This document shows positions 5,202-11,836 of a stretch of 11,836 nucleotides of DNA, one piece after another. The first letter of the stretch is position 1. Every line of letters begins with the position of its first letter. The notes under the pieces were generated by a model. The model did not search any database and was not told the origin of the DNA. It saw only the letters and a program-made list of their open reading frames with translations. Source of the stretch: Acidobacteriaceae bacterium (GTDB lineage: Bacteria; Acidobacteriota; Terriglobia; Terriglobales; SbA1); assembly GCA_019237515.1 (NCBI GenBank), contig JAFAGX010000373.1, positions 1 to 11,836 on the forward strand, written 5' to 3'. The translations under genes were made by a program, and so were the position numbers.

Positions 5202-7634
5202 ATGCCTCAATTCTGCGATGTCGCGCTGCCGGTCCCGGTCGATATGCTGTTTACCTACCGCGTGCACGAGAGCATTCAGCCAATCGTTGGCGGCAGGGTC
5301 TTGGTCCCATTCCGGCAGCAGCGGCTTCCAGGAGTTGTTCTTAAACTTCACGACTGCGACCCTACGGTTAAGACGAAAGACTTGGTGCGAGTCCTCGATA
5401 CAGAGCCACTTCTCGATGAGCAGCTACTCACGTTGGGAAGATGGATCGCAGATTATTATCTCGCCCCGTTAGGCGAGGTCTTTCGAACGATGCTGCCACT
5501 CAGCGCGGAATTCAAGCGCAGCATTGTTTACCGCATCACCGAAGAAGGCCAGACAGCTTTACATCTCGCCGCGATGTCAGGATCATCAGCACGCTCGCGC
5601 AGCAGCCCTCAGGATCAACTCACAGAATTTCGAGTCCTCGAGTATCTGACGGAGCGTGAGACCGCGCAAGCACAGACTCTGCGGAATGCAACCGGAGCCG
5701 GACAATCTGCGCTGGCTAATATGGTGCGCAAGCGCTGGATAGCTCGCGAGGATCTCTCGGACACGCGCAATGCTGACCGTTTGGTCAAGTTCGCAGTTTT
5801 GAGAAGCTCCGACGGCAAGCTGACTGCTAATCAGAAGCAGATAGTTGACACGCTCGCTGCGGCGGGAGGAAAGCTGAGCGTTGAGCAACTTAATACGTTG
5901 CCGTCCCATAGTTCGCTGAGCACCCTTGTAAAGCGTGGACTCGTGGAGATTGTGAAGGAAGCCGCGGAATTCCACATTTCGCAGGCAATGACGCGTTCAT
6001 CGCCCTTGAGTTTTCAATTCAATGCTGCTCAGCAAGTTGCGCTGGGCAAAATCCACGCGCAGGTCGATTCGAGAACGTTTTCGGGCTTGTTGCTGCACGG
6101 AGTAACCGGATCCGGCAAAACCGCAGTGTACCTGGCGGCGATGCGGTCGGTTCTCGACGCGGGCCGCTCTGCGATTTTACTCGTCCCTGAAATCGGTCTG
6201 ACGCCCGCGGTAGCAGCAGATTTGCACCAGGCTTTTGGTGATCAGGTCGCGATTCTGCACTCCGCCCTGACCGATCAGGAGCGAGCCGAACAGTGGCACC
6301 GAATCAAACGCCGCCAAGCACGGGTCGTGGTCGGCACGCGGTCAGCCGTCTTTGCTCCAGTTTCCAATCTGTCGCTGGTCATCGTTGATGAGGAGCAGGA
6401 TGCTTCCTACAAACAGGAAGAAACGCCCCGATATCACGCACGCGACGTCGCTGTGATGCGCGCCAAAATGGCGAATGCTGTGGTCGTATTGGGTTCGGCG
6501 ACGCCATCACTGGAGTCGTACTTTAACGCGAAGAAGCATAAGTACGCTCTTTTGGAACTCCCCGATCGTGTGGAGCAGCGCCCTTTGCCCCAGGTAGACA
6601 TTGTTGATATGCGGATTGAATTCCAGGAGACCGGCCAGGAACAAGTAATTTCACGCAAGTTGGTCGACGAGATCCGGCAAAGATTGGACCGTAAAGAGCA
6701 GGCAATGGTACTGCTCAACCGGCGTGGCTATTCCCCGCTTGTGCTCTGCCGCACCTGCGGCAAGACTCTGGAATGCAGAAACTGCGCGATCGCGCTGACA
6801 CTTCATAAGCGTTCTCATCGCATGGAATGTCACTATTGCGGGTGCATAGCACCCGTACCAAAAGCCTGCGCGAATTGCGGCAGCGAATACGTATATTTCC
6901 TCGGGACGGGATCGGAGAAGCTCGAAGAATTGCTTCACGGCATGTTTCCGACGGCGCGGATCGCTCGCCTGGATCGGGACACAGTCCGTGGACGCGAAGA
7001 TTTCGAACGCGCCCTCAATGCACTGAATTCGGGGGAACTCGACATCCTCGTGGGCACCCAGATGATTGCCAAGGGGCACGATATACACGGTGTGACGCTG
7101 GTAGGTGTTGTCGGGGCGGATGCGGCGCTGGGCTTCCCGGATTTCCGTGCCGCCGAACGAACATTTCAGCTGCTCACGCAAGTTGCCGGTCGGGCCGGCC
7201 GAGGAGACATGCCTGGCAAAGTTGTCCTGCAGACCTATTTCCCAGATCACTATGCCGTTCAGTACGCCGCGCAGCATGATTTTGTCGGCTTTTACGAAAA
7301 AGAACTGCGCTTTCGGAACTGGATGCGTTATCCGCCATACAGCACGCTGGCAAACGTGCTGGTGCGAAGCGATGATTTGGAGAAAGCATTGAAGTGGTCA
7401 GGCATTCTCGGGAAATGGTTCGAGAAAACGACGCACGAAGGCATTCGAGTGCTGGGCCCAGCCGCCGCCCCTATCGTGCGGCTCAAACGTGACTACAGGT
7501 ATCACTTCGTTCTGAAGTCGGCGAGCCGCGAGAAGCTCAATTCAGTACTGCGGCAGATGCTCACATATGCCGCGCAGCAGAAAATTCCAAGGACTCACAT
7601 TATTGTCGATGTCGATGCGATATGGCTGATGTGA
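5202..7634 (+). CDS. priA: Primosomal protein N' (replication restart helicase PriA)
   Basis: Full-length PriA, 810 residues: the 3'-to-5' superfamily-2 helicase that recognises stalled forks and reloads the replicative helicase. Domains in order: 3'-DNA-binding domain from residue 1 (CDVALPVPVDMLFTYRV), a winged-helix/linker region to about 270 (longer than the E. coli one), Walker A GVTGSGKT at 300-307, Walker B/DEAH position VDEEQD with DEEQ at 396-399 followed by ASYKQEETPRYHARD, a zinc module with eight cysteines (516, 519, 525, 528, 543, 546, 556, 559), then VGTQMIAKGHD and the motif VI region QVAGRAGRG, and the C-terminal domain ending VDVDAIWLM. The ATG at 5202 is fixed by the family's N-terminal sequence; an in-frame TGA lies 6 codons upstream. 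No clear Shine-Dalgarno is visible. It converges on the substrate-binding-protein gene with a 79-bp gap. Confidence 0.97.
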   Translation: MPQFCDVALPVPVDMLFTYRVHESIQPIVGGRVLVPFRQQRLPGVVLKLHDCDPTVKTKDLVRVLDTEPLLDEQLLTLGRWIADYYLAPLGEVFRTMLPLSAEFKRSIVYRITEEGQTALHLAAMSGSSARSRSSPQDQLTEFRVLEYLTERETAQAQTLRNATGAGQSALANMVRKRWIAREDLSDTRNADRLVKFAVLRSSDGKLTANQKQIVDTLAAAGGKLSVEQLNTLPSHSSLSTLVKRGLVEIVKEAAEFHISQAMTRSSPLSFQFNAAQQVALGKIHAQVDSRTFSGLLLHGVTGSGKTAVYLAAMRSVLDAGRSAILLVPEIGLTPAVAADLHQAFGDQVAILHSALTDQERAEQWHRIKRRQARVVVGTRSAVFAPVSNLSLVIVDEEQDASYKQEETPRYHARDVAVMRAKMANAVVVLGSATPSLESYFNAKKHKYALLELPDRVEQRPLPQVDIVDMRIEFQETGQEQVISRKLVDEIRQRLDRKEQAMVLLNRRGYSPLVLCRTCGKTLECRNCAIALTLHKRSHRMECHYCGCIAPVPKACANCGSEYVYFLGTGSEKLEELLHGMFPTARIARLDRDTVRGREDFERALNALNSGELDILVGTQMIAKGHDIHGVTLVGVVGADAALGFPDFRAAERTFQLLTQVAGRAGRGDMPGKVVLQTYFPDHYAVQYAAQHDFVGFYEKELRFRNWMRYPPYSTLANVLVRSDDLEKALKWSGILGKWFEKTTHEGIRVLGPAAAPIVRLKRDYRYHFVLKSASREKLNSVLRQMLTYAAQQKIPRTHIIVDVDAIWLM

Positions 7635-7683
7635 AGTTCAGAATTGAGTGACAAGACACTGGGAGACTGGACGCAGCTACTGG

Positions 7684-7709
7684 CTTCTACCTTCCGTCGT
7701 TTGTAGAAG
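7684..7709. terminator. Hairpin between convergent priA and binding-protein genes
   Basis: CTTCTAC (7684-7690) pairs with GTAGAAG (7703-7709) around a 12-base loop. It lies 50 bases after the priA stop and 5 bases after the minus-strand stop at 7714, the right place for a bidirectional 3'-end structure. Neither strand has a U-tract after it, so it is tentative. Confidence 0.35.
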
Positions 7710-7713
7710 ACGA

Positions 7714-8619
7714 TTACAGATTTTTGCTACGCAGAAACGCCTGCACAACTTGCTTTACATCTCGATGTTCCCCCTCAACCGCATAATTGAGCTGGCGCAT
7801 GTCATCATCAGAAATCTTTCCGCCAAGCTCATCCAATACTGCGCTTAATTCCGGATGACGCTCGAACGCTTCGCGGCGAACAATTGGCACGGCCTCATAT
7901 GGAGGAAAATAGTTACGATCATCATCGAGCACTGATAAATCTAGAACCGGGATCAACCCGTCGGTCGTGTTGCCCGCAATCAGGTCAACCTGCTTATCTT
8001 TGAGCGCGCGATCCAGCAGGCCCAGATCCATGATTCTCGGTCCTTCCGCGAAACGCAGACCGTATGTCGCCACCCAGCCCTTATACCCATCGGGGCGTTC
8101 CATGAATTCGTAACCGAATCCGGGCCGCCATTGCGGCGTGTACGCGGCAGCTTGGGAAATCGTCCGCAGGTGCAGGCGGCGCGCATCGTCACCACGAACC
8201 TCGATCGCAAACGTGTCGTTGAAGCCGAAAGTTGGGCCCACCGCCAAGTTAAAGCGACTGGCATACTCAGATTTCACGCTTTCGTAAATTTGTTCTTTGC
8301 TTCCCGCTGGTTTCTCTTTCAATACGGCCGTGAGTGCGGTGCCGGTGTACTCGGGATAAATGTCGATCCGACCCGACAGAATCGCCTGATGACAAATGTA
8401 TGTGCCGGCGAGATAGAAACGCCGCTCAACTGTCAGATGTGTTTTACCTTCGATCTGCTGAGCGATCAATTCGCCGAGCACGAGTTGTTCAGTGAAATTC
8501 TTGGATCCAACAACGATACGATTCTCGCGGGAAGGGCCACATGAACAGAGCAGTGCGGTGAGACTAAACCATGCAGCGGTGAAGTAGATCAATCGCGATA
8601 CGAGTGGGCGGGCGAACAA
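7714..8619 (-). CDS. Glycine betaine/osmoprotectant-type ABC transporter substrate-binding lipoprotein (OpuAC family)
   Basis: 301-residue periplasmic ligand-binding lipoprotein of the ProX/OsmF/OpuC class, whose known ligands are quaternary amines (betaine, choline, carnitine) and, in EgtU-type members, ergothioneine. Starting at the TTG at 8619 gives MFARPLVSRL plus a hydrophobic stretch and lipobox LCSC, with the acylated Cys at 27. Mature motifs: GSKNFTEQ at 38-45 with LGE after it, YLAGT at 69-73, and YPEYTGT at 88-94, all hallmark positions of the family. The open frame runs further, to a GTG at 8847, but that would overlap the upstream gene by 220 bp and bury the signal peptide, so it is rejected. 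TAGG about 9 bases before the TTG is a weak ribosome site. The Ntn-hydrolase gene ends 8 bp upstream, so the two are almost certainly co-transcribed. No permease or ATPase gene is adjacent; the ligand is unknown. Confidence 0.87.
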   Translation of the reverse strand: MFARPLVSRLIYFTAAWFSLTALLCSCGPSRENRIVVGSKNFTEQLVLGELIAQQIEGKTHLTVERRFYLAGTYICHQAILSGRIDIYPEYTGTALTAVLKEKPAGSKEQIYESVKSEYASRFNLAVGPTFGFNDTFAIEVRGDDARRLHLRTISQAAAYTPQWRPGFGYEFMERPDGYKGWVATYGLRFAEGPRIMDLGLLDRALKDKQVDLIAGNTTDGLIPVLDLSVLDDDRNYFPPYEAVPIVRREAFERHPELSAVLDELGGKISDDDMRQLNYAVEGEHRDVKQVVQAFLRSKNL

Positions 8620-8627
8620 ATGGCAGC

Positions 8628-10058
8628 CTACTTTGCTGGCCCAAATTCCGTCCAGGAATGCGAATCCATGTCGCGGAGCAGATCTTTCTCCCAAAGAAGG
8701 TGGGGATGAGCTTGCAGGTGTGGCTCGGCTTTGAAATCGATGCCGCAAGCGTGTCCGGCAGCACCAGCCAACTGCATCTTCGCGGCCATGGCGGCGGTTG
8801 TGGCCTTGTTCTGCACGGCGCCTCCGGTTCCATACGGGGGCTGCCACCCCTTAGAACCACGCGGCGATAGGTCGACGTGTCCACACAGGGTCCGCTCATC
8901 GGGTTCGACTTTCTTTGTGTACGTGTCGTAGTGATCGCTTTCGAACCTCTCGGCGGCTGCGAGATCGATTTGGCCTTTGTTCTGCGCCATCAATTGCTCC
9001 CAACGGATGTGCCGCGCATTCGCACTAAGGCTTGGGTCATGAACGTCGAAGTCAGTTTCCTCGCGCGCGAGCTTTTCGTTGATAGGGAAATTCGAGCTGA
9101 CGAAGTAGCCGTCGCTCTTGCGTTCCAGAGTAACGTTCTTCAGTCCAAGTTCCAGGCTGGCGATTTCGTCGGTCTTGATATCCGCAATCAGCCAATCATT
9201 CGCATATCCGCCATTGTTCCCCTGTTCCATAATGCGTGCGAAGTCGTCGATGGACTTCGAGTACTGCATGGCTTTGCGCGCGCGGACGAACTCAGGAATC
9301 CCTCCAGGGTCATAGCCGAAAAAACCGTCAATTGTGGTCTCCGTGATAACGATTCCCGTGGAATTGACTCCGAAATCGTCGCCGCTGTGAATGGAGCCCG
9401 GGCCACCATCCATAATGAAGCGAAAACCGTTTGCCGGAACTACATCAAAAATGATCGTCCACCGTTCGCCATCCAGGTATTCGGACCAGTCGTTGTGCGC
9501 GATCACAACTCGTCCGTCTTTCGTGTAACTGCCGGTGGCGACAAAGGCGCTGCAATGCTCGCCAGCGACACCTAAATTCCCCGATTTGTTCCCGTGCTCT
9601 TTCTCCTGTTGCTTAATGTAGTAGCTCCACTCGTTCGAGCCGTTCATGGCAACTACGTCCCACAAGTCCAGCTTTACGCCCGCGGCATTCGCGCCATCAG
9701 CAATGCCCTGCAATTCCTCGCGGTATTCCGCCTCGATATGCGCCCACATCATTTTCTGGGCTGCCTCGCGGAAGAATTGCCAGTCCTTGTTGTTATCGTG
9801 CGTGAGTTGGAGAGTTTCTGCCTTCAGCATGTCTTCGATCTCCGGCGCTAAAAGATATCCATGCTGAAAACCGATTTGCGATGGAGTACCGACGAGGTGA
9901 ACGAACGTCCAGCCGTTCTCAGCCGGGCGGCGAAACGCTCCCGTGAGACGCGAGTCACTGGAGGTGTCCTGGGCCACTCGGTGCTTGGCACTCGCGGCAT
10001 GAGCGGTTACCGAAAACGCAATCAGCATGCACATCGCAAAAGCGGGCATTCGAAACAT
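8628..10058 (-). CDS. Exported C45-type / phospholipase-B-like Ntn hydrolase
   Basis: 476-residue secreted or periplasmic hydrolase of the N-terminal-nucleophile superfamily, related to C45 acyltransferase peptidases, choloylglycine-hydrolase-like proteins and phospholipase-B-like proteins. Members cleave linear amide or ester bonds. A signal peptide occupies about 1-22 (MCMLIAFSVTAHA). An entry region has GTPSQIGFQHGYLLAPEI at about 57-74 and GIADGANAAGV at 118-128. The nucleophile is Cys169 in GEHCSAFVATG, followed by DGRVVIAHNDW; if the family's processing applies, the chain is cut before Cys169. The C-terminal block has TLCGHVDLSP and PYGTGGAVQNK. The ATG at 10058 is chosen because GGAG (10064-10067) lies 5 bases upstream and it opens the signal peptide; the longer frame to 10133 overlaps the aminotransferase stop. 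It lies between the aminotransferase (71 bp upstream) and the binding protein (8 bp downstream). The substrate is not determinable. Confidence 0.85.
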   Translation of the reverse strand: MFRMPAFAMCMLIAFSVTAHAASAKHRVAQDTSSDSRLTGAFRRPAENGWTFVHLVGTPSQIGFQHGYLLAPEIEDMLKAETLQLTHDNNKDWQFFREAAQKMMWAHIEAEYREELQGIADGANAAGVKLDLWDVVAMNGSNEWSYYIKQQEKEHGNKSGNLGVAGEHCSAFVATGSYTKDGRVVIAHNDWSEYLDGERWTIIFDVVPANGFRFIMDGGPGSIHSGDDFGVNSTGIVITETTIDGFFGYDPGGIPEFVRARKAMQYSKSIDDFARIMEQGNNGGYANDWLIADIKTDEIASLELGLKNVTLERKSDGYFVSSNFPINEKLAREETDFDVHDPSLSANARHIRWEQLMAQNKGQIDLAAAERFESDHYDTYTKKVEPDERTLCGHVDLSPRGSKGWQPPYGTGGAVQNKATTAAMAAKMQLAGAAGHACGIDFKAEPHLQAHPHLLWEKDLLRDMDSHSWTEFGPAK

Positions 10059-10063
10059 GGGTT

Positions 10064-10067
10064 CTCC
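10064..10067 (-). promoter_or_regulatory. Shine-Dalgarno GGAG fixing the Ntn-hydrolase start
   Basis: The minus strand reads GGAGAACCCATG: GGAG 5 bases before the ATG at 10058. It supports this start over the upstream in-frame codon at 10133. Confidence 0.7.
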
Positions 10068-10129
10068 GGCGAGACAATGACCCGAGTATCGTACCAGAAG
10101 CCGAATTCCTGCTACTGAGGGCGGAAGGC

Positions 10130-11494
10130 TCACATCGAGCGCTCTACCTCCTTAACCGCATCCATAAATATAGATAGCCCGCTTTCAGCTAATTCATGCG
10201 TAAGAACTAACGGGGGCAGAAATCGCGCCACGTTGTTGTAGTGTCCGCCGACCTCCGTCAACAGGCCGCGGCGATGGCACGCGGAGCGCACTGCCCGGGC
10301 AGCATCGGGGTGAGGTTGTTTCGTGCCTTTATCTTTCACGAACTCGATCCCCAGCATTAAACCTTTTCCTCGGACATCCCCCACAATCCTCGAATCAATC
10401 TGAAAGCCTCTCAGCGACGCAAGCATGTGTTCACCGAGCTTCGCCGCATGATCAGCCAGATTTGTACCGACCATAAAATCCAGTGCCGCAGCGCCTCCCG
10501 CATACGCGGCTACATTGCCCCGAAAAGTTCCGATGTGTTGTGCAGCGGGCCATGTGTTCAACTTTTCCCGGTAAGCGATACCTGAAATCGGCAGGCCGAT
10601 ACCGCCCAAAGCTTTGCTCATCGTAACCACATCTGGAACGGTATTGGTGTGCTCGAACGCGAACATCTTGCCGGTCCGGCAGAATCCCGATTGCACTTCG
10701 TCGGCAATCATTACGACTTCATGTTTGTCGCAGATCTCCCGTACCTTGGGAATAAATTGCGGCGGAGGCACAATCGATCCACCTTCCCCCTGGATTGCCT
10801 CGACGATCACAGCCGCCGGCTTACCCACACCAGAATGCGGATCCTCGAGCACATGGTTCAGATATTGCGCGCACTCCACGCTACACTTATCCGGCGTTTG
10901 GTTGAAGGCGCATCGGTAGCAATACGCATAGGGAACAAAGTGCACCTCGGGCGCGAGCGGCAAAAATGGCTCACGAAACTGACGCCCGCTGGTGACCGAG
11001 AGCGCTCCGGCTGTCATCCCATGATACGAACCTTCGAATGCAACGATCGGCTGCCGCCTGGTGTTGAACTTCGCCAGTTTGATTGCAGACTCGACCGCAT
11101 CGGACCCGGTCGGCCCTCCAAAGGAAACTCGGCTCAAGCCTTTCGGCAGAAGGGCAGACAACTTCTCAATCAGAAGTTTGCGGCTGGCAGTCGGGAAATC
11201 CAGCGCATGGGTCAACTGGCCAATTTGCTTTGTTACGGCGTCTACCACCGCCGGATTGGAGTGGCCAACGTTCATTACTCCAGCGCCACCGAAAAAGTCG
11301 ATGTATGAATTTCCGTCAACGTCCCGAACGGTGGCTCCCTTGGCACTGTCGATCGCCATTGGCATTCCTTTGGAATACGAGACGACCGACCCTTCGTGAA
11401 CGGATTGAAAATCTAAATACTGCTGCGATTTTGGGCCGGGCGGCGGAGTCTTGATTGAAGGCGCGTCAGGGAACGAGAGCTTACTGAAGTCCAA
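10130..11494 (-). CDS. Class-III PLP-dependent aminotransferase / amino-acid racemase-like enzyme with Cys4 cluster
   Basis: 454-residue fold-type-I PLP enzyme of class III (4-aminobutyrate/ornithine aminotransferase group); cytoplasmic. Cofactor features: GPTGSDAVE at 127-135 (phosphate cup), FEGSYHG at 153-159, Asp265 in ADEVQSG (pyridine nitrogen), Lys294 in TMSKALGG (Schiff base), and GTFRGN at 322-327. An insert, YCYRCAFNQTPDKCSVEC, gives cysteines 192, 195, 204 and 208. This CxxC...CxxxC block recalls the archaeal class-III subgroup that includes broad-specificity amino-acid racemases, so transamination of an omega-amino acid and racemisation are both possible. The start is a TTG at 11494 with AGGAG 6 bases upstream. 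The stop codon lies 71 bp before the Ntn-hydrolase start. A 137-bp gap separates it from the upstream cupredoxin gene, and a palindrome at 11554-11566 lies there. Confidence 0.9.
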   Translation of the reverse strand: MDFSKLSFPDAPSIKTPPPGPKSQQYLDFQSVHEGSVVSYSKGMPMAIDSAKGATVRDVDGNSYIDFFGGAGVMNVGHSNPAVVDAVTKQIGQLTHALDFPTASRKLLIEKLSALLPKGLSRVSFGGPTGSDAVESAIKLAKFNTRRQPIVAFEGSYHGMTAGALSVTSGRQFREPFLPLAPEVHFVPYAYCYRCAFNQTPDKCSVECAQYLNHVLEDPHSGVGKPAAVIVEAIQGEGGSIVPPPQFIPKVREICDKHEVVMIADEVQSGFCRTGKMFAFEHTNTVPDVVTMSKALGGIGLPISGIAYREKLNTWPAAQHIGTFRGNVAAYAGGAAALDFMVGTNLADHAAKLGEHMLASLRGFQIDSRIVGDVRGKGLMLGIEFVKDKGTKQPHPDAARAVRSACHRRGLLTEVGGHYNNVARFLPPLVLTHELAESGLSIFMDAVKEVERSM

Positions 11495-11500
11495 GAGATT

Positions 11501-11505
11501 CTCCT
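11501..11505 (-). promoter_or_regulatory. Shine-Dalgarno AGGAG fixing the TTG start of the aminotransferase
   Basis: The minus strand reads AGGAGAATCTCTTG: AGGAG with a 6-base spacer to the TTG at 11494. The good ribosome site makes the rare TTG start credible. Confidence 0.8.
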
Positions 11506-11553
11506 GTCCGAGAGATTGCGATCAGCATACAAGGTCTCGCAGACATAGAGAAT

Positions 11554-11566
11554 CGGTTTCGAACCG
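11554..11566. promoter_or_regulatory. Palindrome upstream of the aminotransferase gene
   Basis: CGGTT-TCG-AACCG, a 5+3+5 inverted repeat, lies about 60 bp upstream of the aminotransferase start. It could be a regulator site near the promoter; a weak TATGCT lies downstream toward the gene without a good -35. On the minus strand it resembles a tRNA T-loop by chance (see rejected items). Confidence 0.25.
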
Positions 11567-11631
11567 CTTACCAGCTTTGATTTTGATTCCTGCGTGGGCC
11601 TTAAGAGGACGAAGCTTTCATAACAACTGCA

Positions 11632-11836
11632 TTACGGCTGAACAATAATCTTTCCCGTCATTCTTGGATGCAGGCGGCAAAAGAACTGGTATTCTCCCGG
11701 CTCCGTGAACAGAAATTGGAAATGATCGTCGGTGTCCAGCGCTCCAGATCGGAATTTGCCGTCGCTGCTGTCGATGGTGTGGGGAATATCGTCGTGATTG
11801 ACCCAGATGACGCGAGTACCCGTTTTCACTGTGACC
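11632..11836 (-). CDS. Amicyanin/plastocyanin-like cupredoxin, 5'-truncated by window edge
   Basis: C-terminal 67 residues of a type-1 blue-copper protein, an electron carrier usually located in the periplasm. The frame stays open past the GTG at 11829: the preceding codons read VT, giving VTVKTGTRVIWVN, a normal internal beta strand of the family, so that GTG is not the true start. The copper ligands are all visible: the first His in IPHTI, then Cys (11677-11679), His (11668-11670) and Met (11659-11661) in CRLHPRM. The CxxHxxM spacing is that of amicyanin. FTEPGEYQFFC leads into the ligand loop as expected. Any signal peptide or fused domain is outside the window. It may head the same minus-strand transcript as the aminotransferase, but a 137-bp gap makes this uncertain. 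The redox partner is unknown. Confidence 0.88.
   Translation of the reverse strand, partial: VTVKTGTRVIWVNHDDIPHTIDSSDGKFRSGALDTDDHFQFLFTEPGEYQFFCRLHPRMTGKIIVQP

Noticed and set aside
6651..7277. 208-codon minus-strand open frame inside priA
   Set aside because: Antisense to the conserved helicase and zinc regions of PriA; no independent evidence of coding.
8620..8847. N-terminal extension of the binding lipoprotein up to a GTG at 8847
   Set aside because: It lies wholly inside or against the Ntn-hydrolase gene in another frame, is arginine/proline-rich shadow sequence, and would bury the lipoprotein signal.
8877..9575. 232-codon plus-strand open frame opposite the Ntn hydrolase
   Set aside because: Antisense shadow of a well-supported gene; its translation has no recognisable motif.
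10059..10133. N-terminal extension of the Ntn hydrolase to 10133
   Set aside because: It overlaps the aminotransferase stop codon, lacks a ribosome site, and places 25 residues before a good signal peptide that has its own GGAG.
11554..11570. GGTTCGAAACC on the minus strand, resembling a tRNA T-loop
   Set aside because: Only three flanking base pairs form and no acceptor, D or anticodon arms are found around it; it is better read as a short palindrome.
1..11836. Mobile element, prophage, CRISPR array or defence system
   Set aside because: No transposase, integrase, spaced direct repeats, terminal inverted repeats or defence domains were seen; the genes are metabolic, repair or envelope types with uniform style.

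Overview
The window looks like chromosomal DNA of a free-living Gram-negative-type bacterium with moderate to high GC. The protein flavour suggests a soil Acidobacteriota (Terriglobia/Koribacter-like) lineage: a family-5 uracil-DNA glycosylase, a Sel1 protein with an LLAAAW.LQ-like N-terminus, a C45-type secreted hydrolase and an amicyanin-like cupredoxin. This is an inference from style, not a database result. Nearly all of the sequence is accounted for by eleven protein genes. I see no phage, transposon, CRISPR, rRNA or tRNA signal, and no stretch over 300 bases without a gene.

Layout, left to right. A 5'-truncated uracil-DNA glycosylase (+) converges on a small antibiotic-biosynthesis-monooxygenase-type gene (-) that ends at a clear intrinsic terminator (598-625). 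Then, all on the minus strand: a single-pass membrane protein with two C-terminal Sel1 repeats (1239-2297), its structured leader (2298-2436) under a probable extended -10 promoter, and a PilZ-domain protein (2521-2865). Next is a probable two-gene minus unit of a cupin (3754-4077) and a cytoplasmic alpha/beta hydrolase (2937-3713). Only 50 bp separate the cupin from a divergent exported alpha/beta hydrolase (4128-5114, +). That gene is followed by full-length priA (5202-7634, +), the replication-restart helicase.

The right half is a minus-strand cluster convergent with priA, in transcription order: an amicyanin-like copper protein (truncated by the right edge), a class-III PLP aminotransferase/racemase-like enzyme, an exported Ntn-type hydrolase of the C45/phospholipase-B-like kind, and a lipoprotein substrate-binding subunit of the glycine betaine/osmoprotectant (OpuAC) class. 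The last two are 8 bp apart once the start of the binding protein is corrected to a TTG. The binding protein has no permease or ATPase gene beside it.

How the genes may work together: the most coherent candidate unit is aminotransferase, periplasmic amide/ester hydrolase and periplasmic ligand-binding lipoprotein. It could release, capture and then transaminate or racemise an amino-group compound. The substrate cannot be read from sequence. The Sel1 and PilZ neighbours suggest a c-di-GMP-linked envelope function but have separate signals. I find no convincing new defence or mobile system. The points most worth checking are the aminotransferase/Ntn-hydrolase/binding-protein set, the plus-strand terminator lying antisense in the Sel1 leader, and several enzymes with altered catalytic or ligand motifs.
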